Positions 8,538 to 17,142 of a stretch of 64,000 nt of DNA are shown here, one piece after another; position 1 is the stretch's first letter; the number at the start of each line of letters is the position of its first letter. Below the pieces are notes generated by a model. It was not told the DNA's origin, searched no databases, and saw only the letters and a program-made list of their open reading frames with translations. The stretch lies in contig NZ_AXDW01000001.1 of the NCBI RefSeq assembly GCF_000474945.1, positions 372,001 through 436,000 on the forward strand, given 5' to 3'. Both the position numbers and the translations under genes were made by a program. The stretch comes from Solimonas soli DSM 21787 (GTDB lineage: Bacteria; Pseudomonadota; Gammaproteobacteria; Nevskiales; Nevskiaceae).

Positions 8538-9428
8538 ATGAATCTGAATCATCTGGCGATCTTCCAGGCGGTGGCGAACCGCAACAGCGTCAGCGGCGGC
8601 GCCGAACTGCTGCACATCAGTCAGTCGGCCGTATCGCGGCAGCTCGCCGAGTTCGAGCGCGCCCTCGGCGTGCACCTCTTTCAGCGCCTGCCGCGCGGCA
8701 TGCGCCTGACCGAGGCCGGGCGCGTCCTGCTCGGCTACGCCAACCGCCTGTTCGCGATCGAGGCCGAGGCCGAACAGGCGCTGCGCGATCTGCATCAGGT
8801 CGCGCGCGGGCGCATCGCGATCGGCGCGAGTCGCACCATCGGCGCCTACGTGCTGCCGCAGGTGCTGGCCGCGTACCGGCAGGATTACCCCGCCGTCGAG
8901 CTGTCGCTGCAGGTGGAAAACACGCAGGCGATCGAAGACCAGCTGATCGCCGGCGAGATCGACATCGGCTTCGCAGAAGGCATCGTGCGCAGCGACCTGC
9001 TCGATTACCGCGTGTTCGCGCAGGACGAGCTGGTGGTCATCGCCTCGCCCCGGCATCCGGCCGCCCGGCGCGCGCCGCTGTCACTCGCCGATCTCGCCGA
9101 ACTGCCGCTGCTGCTGCACGAGACCGGCTCCGGCACGCGTGCCGTCACCGAGCGGGCGCTGGGCGCCAAGGGCATCACCGTGCGCCCGGCGATGACGCTG
9201 GCGAGCACCGAGGCCATCAAGCACACGGTGGCGACCGGCGCCGGCATCGCGATCCTGTCGGCGCTCGCCGTCCGCACGGAACTCAAGGCGCGCACGCTGC
9301 GCGTGGTTCCGGTACGCGGCCTGCGCATCGAGCGACCGCTGTACCGCGTGCAGCTGAAGAAGACCTGGCCGAGTCCGGCGCTCGAGGCCTTCGTGCCCTA
9401 CGTCGAGCGCGCCATGGCGCAGGGCTGA
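8538..9428 (+). CDS. LysR-family regulator, CysL-like
   Basis: This 296-residue regulator has an N-terminal winged helix-turn-helix (LAIFQAVANRNSVSGGAELLHISQSAVSRQL, residues about 6-40) and a substrate-binding domain. That domain starts GRIAIGASRTIGAYVLP, as in CysL-type members. Its position divergent from cysC-sat suggests control of sulfate activation, with a sulfur metabolite as possible effector; this is inference from context. No clear Shine-Dalgarno precedes the ATG, so its leader may be very short. Confidence 0.9.
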   Translation: MNLNHLAIFQAVANRNSVSGGAELLHISQSAVSRQLAEFERALGVHLFQRLPRGMRLTEAGRVLLGYANRLFAIEAEAEQALRDLHQVARGRIAIGASRTIGAYVLPQVLAAYRQDYPAVELSLQVENTQAIEDQLIAGEIDIGFAEGIVRSDLLDYRVFAQDELVVIASPRHPAARRAPLSLADLAELPLLLHETGSGTRAVTERALGAKGITVRPAMTLASTEAIKHTVATGAGIAILSALAVRTELKARTLRVVPVRGLRIERPLYRVQLKKTWPSPALEAFVPYVERAMAQG

Positions 9429-9431
9429 GCG

Positions 9432-9902
9432 TCAGTCGGTACGCGGATGCTCGCGTCGCCATTGCCACGGCGCTTGCGGCTGTGCATCGGCCCACAAGCC
9501 ACGCCCGGCCTGCCGCGCCTCGCGCAAGGCCGCGCGGCAGGCCGCCGTCGGCCGCAGGCCGCACCAGGCGTGGCCTTCGGCGACGAGCGCCAGGCCTAGG
9601 TCGCGGCCATCGACGTCGACGCGGGCGACGATGCGCTCGTAACGATCGACGGCGCGCGATTCGACCCGCAGAGGCCTGCCCTCGACCGCCTGCGCGAGCG
9701 CCGCCCGCGCCGCCGCGCCATCGGCCTGATGCAATTCGGGCGCATCGATGTCGGCGAGCCGCAGCTTCACCGGCGCGCCGTCGCCGCATCGCACGCTCAG
9801 CGTGTCGCCGTCATGGATGCGCACGACGCGCGCCGCCGCGCATTGCCAGGCGGATGCCTGCGCCGCAGCCAGCAACAGAAGCGGCGCTGAAATCGCGCGC
9901 AA
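9432..9902 (-). CDS. Secreted thermonuclease-like (SNase) protein
   Basis: The SNase fold is shown by VVRIHDGDTLSVRC, LRLADIDAPEL (metal-binding Asp and Arg region), VESRAVDRYERIVARVDVDG (catalytic region) and a C-terminal WCGLRPTAAC segment. The substrate is probably nucleic acid in the periplasm or outside the cell. A TTG at 9902 would give the clean signal peptide MRAISAPLLLLAAAQASA and a 156-residue protein. The longest frame starts at 9971, overlaps the clpX end and would encode the clpX terminator as protein. I prefer the TTG, but the start is uncertain and neither has an obvious ribosome site. Confidence 0.8.
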   Translation of the reverse strand: MRAISAPLLLLAAAQASAWQCAAARVVRIHDGDTLSVRCGDGAPVKLRLADIDAPELHQADGAAARAALAQAVEGRPLRVESRAVDRYERIVARVDVDGRDLGLALVAEGHAWCGLRPTAACRAALREARQAGRGLWADAQPQAPWQWRREHPRTD

Positions 9903-9930
9903 AGCAAAGAGCCCCGCGATGCGGGGCTCT
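9901..9930 (-). terminator. clpX terminator
   Basis: A stem of AGAGCCCCGC with GCGGGGCTCT is followed on the minus strand by TTTGCTTTG, placed just after the clpX stop at 9952. It overlaps the 5' end of the nuclease reading frame. Confidence 0.8.
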
Positions 9931-9951
9931 CTCGCCACGGAACCGAACCGG

Positions 9952-11223
<1,272 letters not shown>

Positions 11224-11261
11224 CTCACATCCTCATCCGGGCTTTGATGCCCGGCGACTCC

Positions 11262-11289
11262 TGTATAGCACAGGGTCATTTTTCTGCAA
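11262..11289 (-). promoter_or_regulatory. Sigma-70-like promoter of clpX
   Basis: On the minus strand TTGCAG (11289-11284) is separated by 16 bases from TATACA (11267-11262), upstream of clpX. A small hairpin (CCGGGC with GCCCGG, 11237-11254) lies in the leader that would follow. Confidence 0.6.
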
Positions 11290-11322
11290 AACTTGTATGA
11301 ATGGACGCCGTGACGCTGCCGT

Positions 11323-11958
11323 TCAGGCGGCGGAACCGCCCCGTTGGGCCACGATGTGGTCGATCAGCCCGTACTCCTTGGCCTGCTCGGCATTCAGGAA
11401 GTAGTCGCGTTCGACGTCGCGCTCGATCTTGTCGAGCGGCTGGCCGGTGTGGTCGGCCATCAGCCTGTTGAGCTTTTCGCGCAGGTACAGGATTTCGCGC
11501 GCCTGAATCTCGATATCGCTGGCCTGGCCCTGCGCACCGCCCGACGGCTGGTGAATCATCACCCGCGCATTCGGCAGCGCGAAGCGCTTGCCCTTGGCGC
11601 CGGCCGACAGCAGGAACGCGCCCATGCTGGCCGCCTGGCCGATGCACATCGTCGACACGTCCGGCTTGATGAACTTCATGGTGTCGTAGATCGACAGGCC
11701 CGCGGTGATCACGCCACCCGGCGAGTTGATGTACAGATGAATGTCCTTGTCCGGGTTCTCGGATTCGAGGAACAGCAGCTGCGCGACGACGAGGTTCGCC
11801 ATGTGGTCCTCGACCGGACCGACGATGAAAATGATGCGTTCCTTCAGCAGGCGCGAATAGATGTCGAACGCACGTTCGCCACGCGCCGTCTGCTCGATCA
11901 CCATCGGCACGAGGTGCTGGGCGCGGGTCAGGAGATCGGTCTGAGAACTGGCGGTCAT
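11323..11958 (-). CDS. clpP: ATP-dependent Clp protease proteolytic subunit ClpP
   Basis: This 211-residue serine peptidase forms the barrel that works with ClpX. The catalytic Ser is in [10 protein letters not shown] and the catalytic His in MIHQPSGG; the conserved YINSPGG strand is present. The start at 11958 ([10 protein letters not shown]) gives the usual length; a longer open frame upstream encodes no family sequence. It lies between tig and clpX, and a sigma-32-like promoter precedes it. Confidence 0.97.
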   Translation of the reverse strand: MTASSQTDLLTRAQHLVPMVIEQTARGERAFDIYSRLLKERIIFIVGPVEDHMANLVVAQLLFLESENPDKDIHLYINSPGGVITAGLSIYDTMKFIKPDVSTMCIGQAASMGAFLLSAGAKGKRFALPNARVMIHQPSGGAQGQASDIEIQAREILYLREKLNRLMADHTGQPLDKIERDVERDYFLNAEQAKEYGLIDHIVAQRGGSAA

Positions 11959-12015
11959 GTAGCAGGCTCTGGTCTTGTTCTTGGAGGGGCGGGAACGGCT
12001 TCGGTTCCCTGTCCA

Positions 12016-12043
12016 GCATGGAGGCGGAACCGCGCCGTTCAAG
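12016..12043 (-). promoter_or_regulatory. Sigma-32-like heat-shock promoter of clpP
   Basis: On the minus strand CTTGAAC (12043-12037) and TCCATGC (12022-12016) are separated by 14 bases. The known sigma-32 consensus is CTTGAAA and CCCATNT with an 11-16 base spacer. The -35 box lies in the loop of a 9-bp hairpin (AACCGCGCC at 12028-12036 with GGCGCGGTT at 12046-12054) that may end tig transcription. Confidence 0.55.
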
Positions 12044-12080
12044 CTGGCGCGGTTGCCGCCCTTTTTAGCACCACTGCGCC

Positions 12081-13403
12081 TTACGCGCTCGCCGCCTGCG
12101 GATTGAGCAATTGCTCCAGCGACATCGGCGTCTCGCTCGGTGTGACGCCGGCGACCAGCGCATCGACCACCTGATCCTCGAGCACCATCGCACGCAGGCC
12201 CTGCAGCAGCTCCGGCCGCGAACGGTAGTAGGCCTTGACCTGCTCCGGCTGCTCGTAATCGGCGGCGATGCCGTCGAGGACCGTCTCGACGCGCGCCGCA
12301 TCGAGCTTGACGTCCTTGGCCTTGATGACCTCGCCGATCAGCAGGCCCAGGGCCACCCGCTGGCGCGCCGGCTGCTCGAACAGCGCGTCCGGCAGCATCT
12401 CGCCGAGCTTGGCCGCATCGACGTTCGTCATGTTCATGCGGCCGGCGGCTTCCTGGCGCAGGCGCGGAATCTCCTGCGCGACGAGCGCCTGCGGCAGCTC
12501 GATCGGATTGGCCTTCAGCAGCTGCTCCAGGGCCTGGCTCTTGAGGCGGTTCTGGATGGCCTTGTCGCGCTCCTTCTCGAGCGCGGTCCTGCACTTGGCG
12601 CGCAGGCCGGCTTCGCCCGCACCTTCATCGACCTGATGCGCCTTGAGGAACTCGGCGTCGATCTCCGGCAGTTTCGGTTCGCGCACCTCCTTCAGCGTCA
12701 CTTCGAACTGCGCCGTCTTGTCACGCAGATTCTCGGCGCGGTAGTCGGCCGGGAACCTGACGTCGACGGTGAACGTTTCGCCGGCCTTGTGGCCGACGAT
12801 GCCGTTCTCGAGATCCGGCAGGAAGCGGCCTTCGCCGAGCTCGAACTGCACGTCCTTGCCTTCGCCGCCGGCGAACGCCTCGCCGTCGACCTTGCCGAGG
12901 AAGTCGATCTTGATCGCGTCGCCGTTCTGCGCCGCGCGCTCGACCGCGTTGAATTCGCGGCGCGCCTTGCGCAGGTTGCCGATCAGGCGGTCGATGTCGG
13001 CTTCCGTGACCTCGACGACCGGCTTCTCGATCTGCAGACGATCGAGCGCGCCGAGCTGGATCTCGGGGTACACCTCGAAATTGGCGACGTACTCGAAGGC
13101 CTCGCCGGCCTTCTCGGCCGTGATGTCGATCTGCGGCTGGCCGGCCGGCGTCACGCCCGCCTGCGTCAGGGCCTGCGGATAGGTCTGCTGCACCAGATCC
13201 GAAATCGCCTCCATGCGCGCCGACTCGCCGAACTGCTGCTCGACGACCTTGCGCGGCGCCTTGCCCGGACGGAAACCCGGCAGCTTGGCGCGCTGCGCCA
13301 GGCGGGTCAGGCGGGCATCGACCGCCTTCGCGACCTGCTCGGCCGGCACGCGGACACGCATCTGCCGGCGCAGTCCGCCCGGCGAATCGACATGAACTTC
13401 CAT
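12081..13403 (-). CDS. tig: Trigger factor
   Basis: This 440-residue ribosome-bound chaperone and prolyl isomerase has an N-terminal ribosome-binding domain with [16 protein letters not shown]. The PPIase domain has [21 protein letters not shown] long C-terminal chaperone region follows. The ATG at 13403 ([10 protein letters not shown]) aligns with family starts; a GTG three codons earlier is possible. The order tRNA-Leu, tig, clpP, clpX is common in Gammaproteobacteria. Confidence 0.96.
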   Translation of the reverse strand: MEVHVDSPGGLRRQMRVRVPAEQVAKAVDARLTRLAQRAKLPGFRPGKAPRKVVEQQFGESARMEAISDLVQQTYPQALTQAGVTPAGQPQIDITAEKAGEAFEYVANFEVYPEIQLGALDRLQIEKPVVEVTEADIDRLIGNLRKARREFNAVERAAQNGDAIKIDFLGKVDGEAFAGGEGKDVQFELGEGRFLPDLENGIVGHKAGETFTVDVRFPADYRAENLRDKTAQFEVTLKEVREPKLPEIDAEFLKAHQVDEGAGEAGLRAKCRTALEKERDKAIQNRLKSQALEQLLKANPIELPQALVAQEIPRLRQEAAGRMNMTNVDAAKLGEMLPDALFEQPARQRVALGLLIGEVIKAKDVKLDAARVETVLDGIAADYEQPEQVKAYYRSRPELLQGLRAMVLEDQVVDALVAGVTPSETPMSLEQLLNPQAASA

Positions 13404-13452
13404 TTCTAACACTCTGAGGGTTTTAAGTTATTGCCTTTCGGGAAGGCGGCCT

Positions 13453-13538
13453 TGGTGCGAAAGGCGAGACTCGAACTCGCACGCCTTTACGGCGCTGGAA
13501 CCTAAATCCAGTGCGTCTACCAATTCCGCCACTCTCGC
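13453..13538 (-). tRNA. tRNA-Leu (anticodon UAG)
   Basis: An 86-base class II tRNA is read on the minus strand from GCGAGAGTGGCGGAATTGG to an encoded CCA. The anticodon stem CTGGA/TCCAG encloses TTTAGGT, giving anticodon UAG. The T arm GAGTTCGAGTCTC and the acceptor pair GCGAGAG with CTTTCGC (one G-U) are intact, and the long variable arm fits leucine. It lies just upstream of tig. Confidence 0.96.
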
Positions 13539-13669
13539 GAAGCGGCCGAGTATATCAGCCGACCGTCGCCGTCGGTCTGCCGCCGTGGCGCCGCATCGCG
13601 GCTGCGCGGCGACCGCGGCCGCAAAACTGACGCGGCGCGCGCCGGAAAAGCACGAAGGCTGGTGATCGC

Positions 13670-13700
13670 TTGACTATTGAATGCGAATTATTATTATTTA
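13670..13700 (+). promoter_or_regulatory. hemP promoter overlapped by a Fur box
   Basis: TTGACT (13670-13675) and TATTAT (13692-13697) have a 16-base spacer. The sequence AATGCGAATTATTATTATT (13680-13698) covers the -10 region and resembles Fur boxes of heme-uptake genes, which often contain TGCGAAT followed by AT-rich repeats. Iron repression of the operon is the likely result. Confidence 0.7.
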
Positions 13701-13723
13701 ACTTGCCAACTGGAGAGCAGTTC

Positions 13724-13903
13724 ATGGATGACTTCCGCGCCACCCCGCCGACCCCGCCGATCACCAGCAGCCGCGACGGTCTCGCGCCGCGCATACGCAG
13801 TGACGAACTGCTGCGCGGGTCGCGCGAACTCGTCATCGAACATCGCGGCCAGGAATATCGCCTGCTGCGCACGCGCAACGACCGCCTGATCCTCAACAAG
13901 TAG
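13724..13903 (+). CDS. hemP: Hemin uptake protein HemP
   Basis: This 59-residue protein ends with the HemP signature: SRDGLAPRIRSDELLRGSREL, then IEHRGQEYRLLRTRNDRLILNK. HemP-type proteins are small and usually stand first in heme-uptake operons; in some bacteria they activate the receptor gene. The ATG at 13724 follows a GGAGAG ribosome site. An upstream in-frame TTG at 13670 falls on the promoter and is rejected. It is followed 45 bases later by the heme permease. Confidence 0.88.
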   Translation: MDDFRATPPTPPITSSRDGLAPRIRSDELLRGSRELVIEHRGQEYRLLRTRNDRLILNK

Positions 13904-13948
13904 CGCCTCGCTGCGATTCGCGCGCGCCGGCTGGCACAATGCCGGCGC

Positions 13949-14983
13949 ATGAATCGCCCCACTTCCCTCGCCCTCGTCGGCGGCACCCTCGGCGCCGCCG
14001 TGCTGGCGAGTCTGGCCTGGGCGCTGCTGACGGGGCCGCTGGCGATCGATGCGGCGCAGGTCGCCGCCGCCCTGACCGGCGCCGCCAATCGACTCGGCGC
14101 CGCGCAGCACACCGTGCTGTTCGATCTGCGTCTGCCGCGCGCGCTCGCGGCCTTGACGATCGGCGGCGCGCTCGCCGTCGCCGGCTGCACCTTCCAGGCC
14201 GTGCTGCGCAACCCGCTCGCCGATCCCAGCTTCATCGGCGTATCGGGCGGCGCCGCCGTCAGCGCCGCCGCCTGCCTCGCCGGCCTGCATCTGGTGCCGT
14301 CCCTGACCCTGCCTCCGCAGTTGCTGATTGCGCTCGGCGCACTGCTCGGCGGACTGGGCGCCGCGGTTCTGGTCCTGCGCATCGCCCGCCTCGACGGCGA
14401 CACCCAGCCGATCACGCTGCTGCTCGCCGGCCTCGCGGTCAATGCCTTCGCCGCCGGACTGCTCGGGTTGATCGCCTACGGCGCCAGCGATCCGACGCTG
14501 CGCGCGATCACGCTGTGGCTGTTCGGCTCGCTCGGCCGCGCCGGCTGGACGGAACTGGCCGTCGCGATGCCGCTGATGGTCGTGGCCAGCCTGCTGCTCT
14601 GGCGGCAGGCGGCTTCGCTCAACGCGCTGCTGCTCGGCGAGGCGGAAGCGGCGCACATCGGCGTCGACGTCGCGCGCCTCAAGCGCGGCTGCATCGCGCT
14701 CGCCGTGGTCTGCACGGCGCTGTCGGTCGCCCTCGCCGGCGTCATCGGCTTCATCGGCCTGATGGTGCCGCACATGCTGCGCCTGCTCGTCGGACCGGAT
14801 CACCGCGCGCTGCTGCCCTTGTCCTTCCTCGGCGGTGCCGCGCTGCTCGGCGCGGCCGACAATGTCGCGCGGCTGGCGCTGCAACCGGCCGAGGTGCCGG
14901 TCGGCATCGTCTGCGCCCTGCTCGGCGCGCCGTTCTTCCTCGGCCTGCTGCTGCGCTGGCGACGCAGTCCGGAGCTGGCATGA
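13949..14983 (+). CDS. hmuU: FecCD-family ABC permease, heme type
   Basis: This 344-residue, roughly ten-segment membrane protein has the FecCD hallmarks: LRLPRALAALTIGGALAVAGCTFQAVLRNPLADP near residues 54-90 and GFIGLMVPHMLRLLVG near residue 265. It would move heme or an iron chelate across the inner membrane. It follows hemP and overlaps the next ATPase gene by ATGA, so the three are one operon. The heme assignment rests on hemP; the substrate-binding protein and outer-membrane receptor are not here. Confidence 0.9.
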   Translation: MNRPTSLALVGGTLGAAVLASLAWALLTGPLAIDAAQVAAALTGAANRLGAAQHTVLFDLRLPRALAALTIGGALAVAGCTFQAVLRNPLADPSFIGVSGGAAVSAAACLAGLHLVPSLTLPPQLLIALGALLGGLGAAVLVLRIARLDGDTQPITLLLAGLAVNAFAAGLLGLIAYGASDPTLRAITLWLFGSLGRAGWTELAVAMPLMVVASLLLWRQAASLNALLLGEAEAAHIGVDVARLKRGCIALAVVCTALSVALAGVIGFIGLMVPHMLRLLVGPDHRALLPLSFLGGAALLGAADNVARLALQPAEVPVGIVCALLGAPFFLGLLLRWRRSPELA

Positions 14984-15762
14984 GCCTGCGCACGCTGGAG
15001 GCGTCCTACGCCGCGCGCGGCCGCGAATTGCTGGCGGCGACAAGCGTGGATTTCGCGCCGGGACGGCTGCACGCCATCGTCGGCCCGAACGGCGCCGGCA
15101 AGTCGACGCTGCTGCGTCTGCTCGCCGGCGAATGGCGGCCGTCGCGCGGCAGCGTCGCGCTCGACGGCCGCGACCTGCGCGAGTGGGCACCGGCCGCGCT
15201 GGCGCGACGCCGCGCCCTGCTGCCGCAGCAGCACAGCCTGTCGTTTCCCTTCACCGCCGCCGAGGTCGTCGCGCTCGGCCGCCTGCACACGCGCCGGCAC
15301 AAGGCCGAGGTCGAACGCGCGATCGTCGCCGAGGCGCTCGCGTCCTGCGGCGCCGCGCAACTGGCCGGGCGGCTCTATCCGCAGCTCTCGGGCGGCGAGC
15401 GCGCGCGTGTGCAGCTGGCGCGCGTGCTGGCGCAGATCCGCGACGAGGCCGACGGCGCGCGCTGGCTGTTGCTCGACGAGCCGACCGCGCACCTCGACCT
15501 CGCCTTTCAGCACGCCTGCCTGCGGCTCGCCCGCGAGTGGAGCCGATGCGGCGTCGGGGTGATCGCCGTGCTGCACGATCCCAATCTCGTGCTCGCCTAC
15601 GCCGATGATGTGCTGGTGCTCGACGCCGGTCGCGCGGTCGCCGTCGGCGCGCCGCGCGACGTGCTCGACGCCGCGCTGATGCGACAGGTGTTCGGGCTCG
15701 CGGCGCGGCGCATCGAACTGGCCGACGGCACGCACTGGCTCGCCGTCGGCGCCGACGGCTGA
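14980..15762 (+). CDS. hmuV: Heme ABC transporter ATP-binding protein
   Basis: This 260-residue ATPase has Walker A GPNGAGKST, Q-loop LLPQQHSLSFPFTAAEVV, signature LSGGERARVQLARVL, Walker B WLLLDEPTAHLDL and H-loop VLHDPNL. The LSFPFTA.EVV.LGR stretch is typical of HmuV proteins. The start ATG at 14980 overlaps the permease stop by four bases (ATGA), implying translational coupling. Confidence 0.92.
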   Translation: MSLRTLEASYAARGRELLAATSVDFAPGRLHAIVGPNGAGKSTLLRLLAGEWRPSRGSVALDGRDLREWAPAALARRRALLPQQHSLSFPFTAAEVVALGRLHTRRHKAEVERAIVAEALASCGAAQLAGRLYPQLSGGERARVQLARVLAQIRDEADGARWLLLDEPTAHLDLAFQHACLRLAREWSRCGVGVIAVLHDPNLVLAYADDVLVLDAGRAVAVGAPRDVLDAALMRQVFGLAARRIELADGTHWLAVGADG

Positions 15763-15893
15763 ACTCTTTCGCGCGCCTGCATCGCGCGAACGTAAGCGCC
15801 ATTACCTTCGCGGCTCACCTATAGTCGACGCGCGTGGTGTGCGGCCAGGCGCGCACCGCGTCGAACGCCACCGCCGCGAGACGCCCCGTGAGC

Positions 15894-17033
15894 ATGCAGT
15901 CGCCTTTCTACAATGACGCGCACGACGCGTTCCGCCGCGAGGCGCGGCGCTTCGTCGAGCGCGAGATCGCGCCGCACGTCGACACCTGGGAGGCCGCCGG
16001 CGAACTGCCGCGCGCGCTGCATCGCAAGGCGGCGCAGGCCGGCCTGCTGCAGATCGGCTTTCCGGCGGCCTACGGCGGCATCGAAACGGCCGATCCGTTC
16101 TACATGATCGTGCTCACCGAAGAGCTGGCGCGCGCCGGCAGCGGCGGCGTGATCGCCAGTCTGCTGTCGCATGGCATCGCCACGCCGCCGATCGCGCATG
16201 CCGGCAGCGACGAGCAGAAGCGGCGCTTCATGGCGCCGGTACTGGCCGGCGAGAAAATCGCGGCGCTGGCGATCACCGAACCCGGCGGCGGCTCGGACGT
16301 CGCCAGCCTGCAGACGCGCGCCGTGCGCGACGGCGATCACTACATCGTGCGCGGCAGCAAGACCTTCATCACCTCCGGCATGCGCGCCGACTTCATCACC
16401 ACCGCGGTGCGTACCGGCGGCGACGGCATGGGCGGCGTGTCGCTGCTGGTGATCGAGGGCGACACGCCGGGACTGTCGCGCACGCCGCTCAGCAAGATGG
16501 GCTGGCACTGCTCGGACACCGCGACCCTGTACTTCGATGACTGCCGCGTGCCGCTCGGCCACCGCATCGGCGCCGAGAACCAGGGCTTCATGGCGATCAT
16601 GCTGAACTTCAACCAGGAACGCCTGATGCTCGCCGCGCAGGCCTGGGCCTTCGCGCAGCTGTGCCACGACGAGGCGCTCGCCTATGCGCGCGAGCGCACC
16701 ACTTTCGGCCGCCCGCTGATCCGCAATCAGGTGATCCGCCACAGACTGGTCGACATGCGCATGAAATGCGAGTCGGTGAAGGCCTGGCTCGACCTTCTGG
16801 CGTGGCATGTTTCGTGCGGCAGGAGTCCGATCGCGGAAATCTGCATGCTCAAAAACCTGGCGACGACGACGCTCGAGCAGGTGGCCAACGACGCGCTGCA
16901 GATTTTCGGAGGTGCCGGCTATCTGAAAGGCAACAAGGTCGAGCGGATCTACCGCGAGACCAAGGTGCTCACGATCGGCGGCGGATCCCTCGAAATCCTG
17001 AAAGACCTCGCGGGCCGGCAACTCGGCCTCTAG
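15894..17033 (+). CDS. Acyl-CoA dehydrogenase family protein
   Basis: This 379-residue flavoprotein has the N-terminal helical domain, the FAD/substrate loop LAITEPGGGSD, the ARERTTFGRP signature and the C-terminal QIFGGAGYLKGNKVERIYRE segment. The site where medium-chain enzymes hold the catalytic Glu reads TIGGGSLEI, so the base must lie elsewhere, as in some long-chain, isovaleryl and citronellyl-type members. Substrate is unknown. It is convergent with an acyl-CoA carboxylase pair beyond ompA, and a role in branched or isoprenoid acyl-CoA oxidation is inference. Start is ATG 15894, or GTG 15888. Confidence 0.9.
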   Translation: MQSPFYNDAHDAFRREARRFVEREIAPHVDTWEAAGELPRALHRKAAQAGLLQIGFPAAYGGIETADPFYMIVLTEELARAGSGGVIASLLSHGIATPPIAHAGSDEQKRRFMAPVLAGEKIAALAITEPGGGSDVASLQTRAVRDGDHYIVRGSKTFITSGMRADFITTAVRTGGDGMGGVSLLVIEGDTPGLSRTPLSKMGWHCSDTATLYFDDCRVPLGHRIGAENQGFMAIMLNFNQERLMLAAQAWAFAQLCHDEALAYARERTTFGRPLIRNQVIRHRLVDMRMKCESVKAWLDLLAWHVSCGRSPIAEICMLKNLATTTLEQVANDALQIFGGAGYLKGNKVERIYRETKVLTIGGGSLEILKDLAGRQLGL

Positions 17034-17061
17034 GCATTTTTTCCTACTATTTGTTCCGCAA

Positions 17062-17077
17062 TCCGCCTACAGGCGGA
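17062..17077. other. Small hairpin upstream of ompA
   Basis: A perfect stem TCCGCCT with AGGCGGA and a two-base loop lies after the dehydrogenase gene. No T-run follows, so whether it ends transcription is unclear. Confidence 0.35.
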
Positions 17078-17142
17078 GCCACTATCGTGCCTGCAGCGGA
17101 ATAAAATAGTTTTAAAAGACAACGTTTAATCGGGGGAAGTTC

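Noticed and set aside
11276-12594. Longer frames extending clpP upstream into tig
   Set aside because: Residues before 11958 do not resemble ClpP and are frame-shifted tig or leader sequence.
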